18,010 nucleotides of DNA, from positions 1 to 18,010 of the forward strand of contig JAEWMY010000046.1 of the NCBI GenBank assembly GCA_023393015.1, in the 5' to 3' direction. Numbering within the stretch: position 1 is the first letter of the stretch; each line of letters opens with the position of its first letter. The notes under the pieces are model-generated. The model was not told the DNA's origin. It saw only the letters and a program-made list of their open reading frames with translations, and ran no database searches. This stretch comes from Spirochaetota bacterium (GTDB taxonomy: Bacteria; Spirochaetota; Spirochaetia; Treponematales; Treponemataceae). Below, one piece after another: positions 12,986 through 18,010 of the stretch. The translations under genes and the position numbers were made by a program.

Positions 12986-13849
12986 ATGACCGGATTCGAC
13001 TATATCCTGCGCGCGATCGACATCTACGAGGAGTCCCTCCGCGCCGAAGAGGCCGGCGCGCGGCCGAAAACCGTGGAGGCCCTGGCGCGTCGCGTCGGGT
13101 ATTCGACGCATCACTTTACGCACCTCTTTTCGGCGATCGTCGGGATACCCCCGCGCGAGTACATGGCGGGGCGCCTTCTATCGGCGATGGCCCGGGATAT
13201 CGTCTCGACGGACGTCCCGCTCGCCGCCCTCGCGGCGGCCTACGGTTTCGAGGACTACGAAACCTTTTCGCGCGCCTTCAAGCGCCGCTTCGGCCTTCCC
13301 CCGCGCGCGGTGCGCGAGTCGGGCGTTATCGACTTCGCGCTCATGGAACGACCTTCCCCGACCCGTCCGCGCGGGGAACTTCCCCTCGACAGCGCCGAAC
13401 CCGAGGTCGTGGACGATCCGGGGCACTGCCTCGTCGGGATGGCCTTTTTCATGGACGAGGGTACCCCGGGGTTCCACAAACCCTGGGAAACCTTCACGAA
13501 GGCCCGTCGTCTCGTACGCGGAGCGGCGGATGACGCGGCGACCTTTCAGTTCTCGTCCTGGTCCGACGACGAACGTCTCGGCGGGATTTCCATTCTCTGC
13601 GCAGTCGAGGCCGATCCCGCCGCGGTTCAGGAGCCCGTTTTCACCGCGAGAATCGTTCCCCCTTCCCGCTGTCTCCGCTTCGTACATCGGGGAGACCCCT
13701 CGACGTTCGCCGAGGCGTACCGCTACATCTACCGCGACTGGTTCGGTACGCGCGACGCCGCCCCGGCCGCCCGCTGGGAGTTCCAGCGGTACGGCGAGGG
13801 CGGTGATCCCGACGTTACCGGGATATACATCCCCGTCGCCCTCCCGTAG
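12986..13849 (+). CDS. AraC-family regulator with C-terminal GyrI-like effector domain (287 aa)
   Basis: Two helix-turn-helix units lie at the N-terminus: TVEALARRVGYSTHHFTHLF (residues about 30-49) with the GIPPREYM continuation, and PLAALAAAYGFEDYETFSRA (about 76-95) with FKRRFGLPPRAVRE. This is the classic AraC/XylS DNA-binding domain placed at the N-terminus, as in Rob. Residues from about 130 to the end (CLVGMAFFMDEGTPG, then FQFSSWSDDERLGGISILCAVEA, CLRFVHRGDPSTFAEAYRYIYRDWF and GIYIPVALP) have the pattern of the GyrI-like small-molecule-binding domain. It is probably a ligand-responsive activator; targets are unknown. The unusual placement of a -10 box directly before the ATG suggests a leaderless mRNA. 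It converges on the trmO-like gene with five bases between stops. Confidence 0.93.
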   Translation: MTGFDYILRAIDIYEESLRAEEAGARPKTVEALARRVGYSTHHFTHLFSAIVGIPPREYMAGRLLSAMARDIVSTDVPLAALAAAYGFEDYETFSRAFKRRFGLPPRAVRESGVIDFALMERPSPTRPRGELPLDSAEPEVVDDPGHCLVGMAFFMDEGTPGFHKPWETFTKARRLVRGAADDAATFQFSSWSDDERLGGISILCAVEADPAAVQEPVFTARIVPPSRCLRFVHRGDPSTFAEAYRYIYRDWFGTRDAAPAARWEFQRYGEGGDPDVTGIYIPVALP

Positions 13850-13854
13850 TCCCG

Positions 13855-14322
13855 TCACGACGGGAAGAGGAACTCGCCCTCCCAGTCGAAACTTCCGCTT
13901 TCCTCATAGCATGCCGGCCAATGGGCGCACCAGTCGGGTACGCGCGCGTCCCTGATCCGGTCGGAGCTCGGATGGTAGGGCTTGATGTCGAGCACGGGGC
14001 TTCCGTGCGCCGCGTCGATCCAGGCGAGGGAGACTATCCCCTTTTTCGCGTCGATGTCGACGATCTCGGCGACGCTCATGGCGATGCCGTTCGGCCGCCA
14101 GGGGGAGCGGGTCGCGAAGACGCCGAGCGCGTCCGGGGCGAGCCGGTAGGGTTTGGGCGCGGTCAGGGCGCTTCCGTCCCAGGGCGGCAGTTCGTGCGGG
14201 TGCCAGAGCACGACGAGGTGGCTGAACCCGCGCAAGCCCGCGAGTCCCGCCGCGTACCCGCCCGCGAGTTCCACGGCAAAGCCGCGATCCGCCCGAATCG
14301 ATCCGATTGCCTTTATTTCCAT
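13855..14322 (-). CDS. trmO: TrmO/TsaA-type tRNA (t6A37) N6-methyltransferase (155 aa)
   Basis: The protein is a compact TsaA-like (UPF0066) domain. The signature segments are GLRGFSHLVVLWHPHE near the N-terminus, GVFATRSPWRPNGIAMSVAE (residues about 67-86) and GSPVLDIKPYHPSSD (about 106-120), which match the SAM-dependent family that methylates N6 of threonylcarbamoyladenosine at position 37 of tRNA. Some family members are short single-domain proteins like this one, whereas E. coli TrmO has an added C-terminal domain. The acidic-aromatic tail CYEESGSFDWEGEF is not a known motif. A good ribosome site (GGGAGG, five bases before the ATG) supports the start. No promoter is clear in the 200-base gap towards the next gene. 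Confidence 0.85.
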   Translation of the reverse strand: MEIKAIGSIRADRGFAVELAGGYAAGLAGLRGFSHLVVLWHPHELPPWDGSALTAPKPYRLAPDALGVFATRSPWRPNGIAMSVAEIVDIDAKKGIVSLAWIDAAHGSPVLDIKPYHPSSDRIRDARVPDWCAHWPACYEESGSFDWEGEFLFPS

Positions 14323-14428
14323 AAAAACCTCCCGTTGCCCGGTGGGGGCTACGGGCTCAGTATGCGCGTTCCCGAGGCGTTACTCCTTGACGGAACGCGT
14401 GACTTTGATGACAAAACCGGCGATTTCG

Positions 14429-14458
14429 TTGATTTCATCCCGTTTCAAGTGTTATACT
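14429..14458 (+). promoter_or_regulatory. Promoter of the Lsa36-like gene
   Basis: TTGATT (14429-14434) and TATACT (14453-14458) are 18 bases apart (four and five of six). Transcription near 14465 gives a leader of about 58 bases containing AGGAGG at 14509-14514, eight bases before the ATG. Confidence 0.6.
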
Positions 14459-14522
14459 TACCATAGTCGGACACGTATCGCCCCCGTATGGGGAGACGAC
14501 GCGAGTCCAGGAGGGTACTTGC

Positions 14523-15692
14523 ATGATGCGACTGAACAAACCCAAACTGTACGTATTCTTATTTTTAATAGTAGCGATCACGACCGGAGCGTGGGGACAG
14601 CTTGTTGTTGAAGTTACGGAGCCGATTATTTCCGGATCTATAACAAGTATGTCAGGATTTGATGATTCCATTTTTGCTACTTTAGCGGACAATCTTGAAG
14701 CCCAGATTTTGGATCCAGCAATTGCAAACGAAATCACGCAATATACTAATCTACCGACGCTTGCTTCTGGTTTCGCGAACGCGGGCGCGGCGACGGCCCA
14801 GGAGGGCTTTCTCCGGGGTTCCCACGACATCAAGGTATTTTCGATTTCTCTCGGAACCTCGGCGGCCGTTACCCTGCCGAGTCTTTCCTTCCTCAACAAG
14901 ATCGACTCGGCCGACTTTATCGAAGACGAGGGCGATGTCTACGCAGGTATCGCGACTCAACCCCTCAACGTCACGGCGAGCTTCAATCTCGGTTTTCTCG
15001 TTTCGGGACTTCGCGGTATGGCGAAAATCGGCTACGCGGACATCCCCGAAGGTCTTCTCGGCGAGGGCTATGCCTTTAACGCCCTCTCGGTCGGCGCCGG
15101 CTTGAGCTATCAGCTCATCGAACCGAAGTCCGTTCCCCTCGGCGTAGTTCGTTGGCGCGGTCTCGCCGTTGCGAGCGGCTTCTTTTATCAGCGGAATACC
15201 ACCGAGATCGGCATTACTGACGCGGGCGACATCGGTATTAATCAAGTTCTGACTACGGGCGATGTTGGCTTGGGCGGAACGACTATTATCGGCACTGCAA
15301 GCTCTGCCCCAACCATCATCGCCTCGGTCGAGTCGTCGACCTATACGATTCCGCTCCAGGTGAGTACCGGATTGCGCCTTCTCTACATCATTGACCTCAA
15401 CGTCGGCGCGGGCGTGGATATCGTCTTCGGGCAGGGGAAGATCAACCTTAAGTCGACTCAAGATTTGGAGTTTGAGGTTGATCCCGCGTACGCCGACCAG
15501 ATTGATGTAACGCCTGGCTCGGTCAATATATCTAATACGACGAGCGGGGATCCCGATTTCGCGCGGCCGCATGTCATGGCGAGCCTCGGGCTCGCGATGG
15601 GACCGGTACGACTCGAGGTACCGTTCAAGTACTACTTCGACGAGCAGGGTAACACCTACGTGACCGGCGTTACCCTCGGCATGATGTTCTGA
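14523..15692 (+). CDS. Lsa36-like outer-membrane/surface protein (389 aa)
   Basis: A signal peptide (MMRLNKPKLYVFLFLIVAIT, then TGAWG; cleavage probably after residue 25, not a lipobox) precedes a beta-rich protein ending in GVTLGMMF, the C-terminal phenylalanine signature of outer-membrane barrels. The segment TLASGFANAGAATAQEGFLR followed by FSISLGTSAAVTLPSLSF and DVYAGIATQPLNVTASFNLG resembles the conserved N-terminal part of the Lsa36 family of spirochaete surface proteins, some of which bind extracellular matrix. This assignment rests on recall of the family pattern. Base composition is mosaic: about 14600-14760, 15220-15310 and 15460-15545 are clearly more AT-rich than the rest and correspond to the N-terminal segment and to loops rich in Thr, Ser, Asp and Ile. 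The gene ends at a strong terminator. Confidence 0.8.
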   Translation: MMRLNKPKLYVFLFLIVAITTGAWGQLVVEVTEPIISGSITSMSGFDDSIFATLADNLEAQILDPAIANEITQYTNLPTLASGFANAGAATAQEGFLRGSHDIKVFSISLGTSAAVTLPSLSFLNKIDSADFIEDEGDVYAGIATQPLNVTASFNLGFLVSGLRGMAKIGYADIPEGLLGEGYAFNALSVGAGLSYQLIEPKSVPLGVVRWRGLAVASGFFYQRNTTEIGITDAGDIGINQVLTTGDVGLGGTTIIGTASSAPTIIASVESSTYTIPLQVSTGLRLLYIIDLNVGAGVDIVFGQGKINLKSTQDLEFEVDPAYADQIDVTPGSVNISNTTSGDPDFARPHVMASLGLAMGPVRLEVPFKYYFDEQGNTYVTGVTLGMMF

Positions 15693-15723
15693 CCGTACCG
15701 CGCGCGGTAATCGCGCAGCGACG

Positions 15724-15756
15724 AAAAAGCCGTCCGGGAAACCGGACGGCTTTTTT
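15724..15756. terminator. Bidirectional intrinsic terminator between the Lsa36-like gene and carB
   Basis: A nine-base-pair stem (GCCGTCCGG, 15729-15737, with CCGGACGGC, 15742-15750) closes a GAAA tetraloop. Five A residues precede it and six T residues follow, so it can end transcription from both sides of this convergent pair. Confidence 0.95.
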
Positions 15757-15793
15757 ATTGATCGTGTCGGCCTCGGTCGGGCCGCCCGAGGTA

Positions 15794-18010
15794 CTACTTC
15801 GCGAAGACGGCCGCGATGTTGACCGGCTCGAGCACGCGGTCGACGCCACGCTCGAGACAGCTCGCGAGCGCCTTGGCCGTGTCGAGCGAGGTGAGGCACG
15901 CGCAGTTGTGTTCCACGGCGCCGCGTCGGATGCGGAAGCCGTCCCGGTTCCGGTCGCGCCCGCGCGTCGGCGTGTTGATGACGAGCGAAAGCTCCCCCGC
16001 CTTGAGCGCGTCCATGATGTTGGGCGAACTTTCGGAAGGCTTTCCGATCGAACCCGCGTCGACGCCGTTCTCCATGAGATACGACCTCGTTCCCGCGGTG
16101 GCGAGCACGCGGAACCCCGCGCGCGCGTACCGCTCGACGATCGGCAGTGCCTCGGCCCAGTCCCGCTCGCGCAGGCTCACCGCTATCGTTCCCTTGTACG
16201 TCCCGTCGTCCTTCAGCCTGATCTTCATCCCCGAGGCGCGGAAGCCCTTGTAGAGCGCCTCCTCCCAGTCCTTGGCGATCCCGAGCGCCTCTCCCGTCGA
16301 CTTCATCTCGGGGCCGAGCGCCGTCTCGACGCCGTAGAGCTTCTCGAAACTGAACACCGGCATCTTCACCGCGTAGTACTCCGACTCGCGGTAGACCCCC
16401 GTGCCGTAGCCCATGTCCGCGAGCTTCTCGCCGAACATGCACCGCGTCGCGAGGTGCACGATCGGCACGCCGGTGACCTTGCTGATGTAGGGAACCGTCC
16501 GGCTCGAGCGCGGGTTGACCTCGATGACGTAGACGTCGTCGCCCTTCGCGATGAACTGGATGTTGATGAGCCCGATCACGTTGAGCTCCCGCGCGAGGCG
16601 CGCCGAATAGTCGGCCATCTTCGCCTTTTGCGCCGCCGTCAGGCTCGGCGCGGGATAGACGGAAATCGAGTCGCCCGAGTGGACGCCCGTCCGCTCGACG
16701 TGTTCCATTATGCCGGGTATGAGTATGTCCGTGCCGTCGCACACCGCGTCGACCTCGGCCTCCGTTCCCTCGATGTACTTGTCCACGAGGATGGGGTTCT
16801 CCTGCGCGACGCGGTTGATGATCTCCATGAACTCGGCGACGTCGTCGTCCGAGAAGGCGATCTCCATGCCCTGGCCCCCGAGGACGTACGAGGGCCTGAC
16901 GAGCACGGGGTAGCCGAGCTCGCGCGCCGTCGCGATCGCCTCGTTCGTCGTGAACACGGTCTTTCCCGCGGCGCGCGGCACGCCGGTCGCCTCGAGGGCG
17001 CGGTCGAAGAGCTCGCGGTCCTCGGCCCGGTCGACGTCCTTCGCCGCCGTCCCGAGAATCGGCACGCCCATCGCGGCGACGGGCTTCGCGAGCTTTATCG
17101 CCGTCTGCCCGCCGAACTGCACGACGGCGCCGATCGGTTTCTCGTTCTCGACGATGTTCTCCACGTCCTCGGCCGTGAGCGGCTCGAAATAGAGGCGGTC
17201 GGAGATGTCGAAGTCGGTCGAGACGGTCTCGGGGTTGTTGTTCACGATGATGGCCTCGTAGCCGAGCTCCTCGAGCGCCCACACGCAGTGCACGGAACAG
17301 TAGTCGAACTCGATGCCCTGTCCGATGCGGATCGGCCCCGAACCGAGCACGAGTATCTTGCCCTTCGCCGTTTTCCTGTCGCGTTCGTCTACCGCTTCGT
17401 TTTCGGAGGCGTAGTTGGAGTAGAAGTACGGGGTTACCGCCTCGAACTCGGCCGCGCAGGTGTCGACCATGTTGTAGCCGGGAACGATATCGAGCCGCTT
17501 CCTCAAGTAGCGGATTTCGCGCTCGTCCGAGCCGAGGAGGCGGGCGATCTCGCGGTCGGGGAACCCGGCGCACTTCGCCTCGAGCAGGGTGTCGTAGTCG
17601 CGCGCGCCGAAGGAAAGCCTCTTTTCTATGTCGATGATCCGCGCGAGCCGGTCGAGAAACCAGAGGTCGATCATGGTGAGCGCGTGGATCTCCGCGATCG
17701 TCTTTCCCCGGCGCATGAGCTCGGAGATTTCCCAGAGCCGCTCGTCGCCGATCTTGGAGGTGAGCCGCGTCATGATCTCGTCGGTGGAAAGCGCGGCGAT
17801 CCTCCGGTGCCACAGCGACCACACGTTCTGCTCGAGCGAGCGGATCGCCTTCATGAGCGCGCCCTCGAACGACCAGCCGATGGCCATGACCTCGCCGGTC
17901 GCCTGCATCTGCGTGCCGAGCTTCCGCTTGGCGTTGACGAACTTGTCGAAGGGCCAGCGCGGGATCTTGACGACGCAGTAGTCGAGCGCGGGCTCGAAGC
18001 AGGCGTAGGT
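15794..18010 (-). CDS. carB: Carbamoyl phosphate synthase large subunit, N-terminal third outside the window
   Basis: The visible 738 residues correspond to roughly the last two thirds of the usual protein of about 1070 residues. They open at the end of the carboxyphosphate domain (YCVVKIPRWPFDKFVNAKRK, TQMQATGEVMAIG) and continue through the helical oligomerisation domain. The carbamoyl-phosphate domain then starts at GSGPIRIGQGIEFDY (visible residue about 223). Its ATP-grasp motifs follow: VQFGGQTAIKLAKP, VRPSYVLGGQGMEI, GVHSGDSISVYP and VIEVNPRSSRTVPYISKVTG. The C-terminal MGS-like allosteric domain begins at KGTIAVSLRERDW, with FRVLATAGTRSYL and LVINTPTRGRDRN. The enzyme makes carbamoyl phosphate for pyrimidine and arginine synthesis with a small glutaminase subunit, which is not in the window. 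The frame is open up to base 18010 without an in-frame stop. The very long opposite and alternate-frame open stretches here are shadows. Confidence 0.98.
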   Translation of the reverse strand, partial: TYACFEPALDYCVVKIPRWPFDKFVNAKRKLGTQMQATGEVMAIGWSFEGALMKAIRSLEQNVWSLWHRRIAALSTDEIMTRLTSKIGDERLWEISELMRRGKTIAEIHALTMIDLWFLDRLARIIDIEKRLSFGARDYDTLLEAKCAGFPDREIARLLGSDEREIRYLRKRLDIVPGYNMVDTCAAEFEAVTPYFYSNYASENEAVDERDRKTAKGKILVLGSGPIRIGQGIEFDYCSVHCVWALEELGYEAIIVNNNPETVSTDFDISDRLYFEPLTAEDVENIVENEKPIGAVVQFGGQTAIKLAKPVAAMGVPILGTAAKDVDRAEDRELFDRALEATGVPRAAGKTVFTTNEAIATARELGYPVLVRPSYVLGGQGMEIAFSDDDVAEFMEIINRVAQENPILVDKYIEGTEAEVDAVCDGTDILIPGIMEHVERTGVHSGDSISVYPAPSLTAAQKAKMADYSARLARELNVIGLINIQFIAKGDDVYVIEVNPRSSRTVPYISKVTGVPIVHLATRCMFGEKLADMGYGTGVYRESEYYAVKMPVFSFEKLYGVETALGPEMKSTGEALGIAKDWEEALYKGFRASGMKIRLKDDGTYKGTIAVSLRERDWAEALPIVERYARAGFRVLATAGTRSYLMENGVDAGSIGKPSESSPNIMDALKAGELSLVINTPTRGRDRNRDGFRIRRGAVEHNCACLTSLDTAKALASCLERGVDRVLEPVNIAAVFAK

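Noticed and set aside
14751..17822. Open minus-strand frame of about 1023 codons
   Set aside because: It is an out-of-frame reading of carB that continues opposite the Lsa36-like gene; the Arg-rich product has no domain.

Overview
The window is GC-rich (well above 60% over most of its length) and densely packed with bacterial chromosomal genes. Several products are exported or outer-membrane proteins: two lipoproteins, two predicted beta-barrels and a periplasmic binding protein. One barrel resembles the Lsa36 family known from spirochaetes (Leptospira, Treponema and relatives). A GC-rich spirochaete is therefore my best guess for the source, but this rests mainly on that one protein. I see no phage, transposon, CRISPR array, tRNA or rRNA.

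Layout. (1) 1-4978, minus strand: an envelope cluster. Two lipoproteins and a small beta-barrel (4978 to 2307) are followed, from their own promoter, by a 472-residue helical protein of unknown function whose stop overlaps the start of a family-5 (peptide-type) solute-binding protein that runs off the left edge. (2) 5052-6128, plus strand: an extended SDR/epimerase-type gene with a very good promoter. (3) 6178-8394: a cytoplasmic GH13 alpha-glucan hydrolase and an AT-richer tetR gene, with three near-identical palindromic operators and a fourth related palindrome built into their promoters. (4) 8394-9751, plus strand: a zinc-ribbon membrane protein and a GNAT acetyltransferase that overlap by four bases. 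(5) 9735-12137, minus strand: glutamine-dependent asparagine synthetase followed by an HD-domain hydrolase. A strong intrinsic terminator lies between the asnB promoter and its start codon. (6) 12234-14322: a small exported protein of unknown function, an AraC/GyrI-like regulator, and a TrmO-type tRNA methyltransferase on the opposite strand. (7) 14429-15756: the Lsa36-like outer-membrane protein, ending at a bidirectional terminator. (8) 15794-18010, minus strand: the C-terminal two thirds of carB (carbamoyl phosphate synthase large subunit).

How the parts work together. asnB and carB are both glutamine-linked biosynthetic functions, but they are separate units. The TetR protein most likely represses itself and the GH13 gene through the shared operator, and may also affect the divergent zinc-ribbon gene. 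Most convergent gene pairs have almost no spacer and no terminator; only the Lsa36-like/carB pair has one.

Most notable signals: (a) the operator/promoter geometry around tetR; (b) three genes (the 472-residue protein, tetR, araC-type) with a -10 box only 6 to 8 bases before the ATG and no Shine-Dalgarno sequence, which predicts leaderless mRNAs; (c) the terminator in the asnB leader; (d) two unrelated genes whose stop codons have been tandemly duplicated by short repeats. No complete new multi-gene defence or mobile system is evident.
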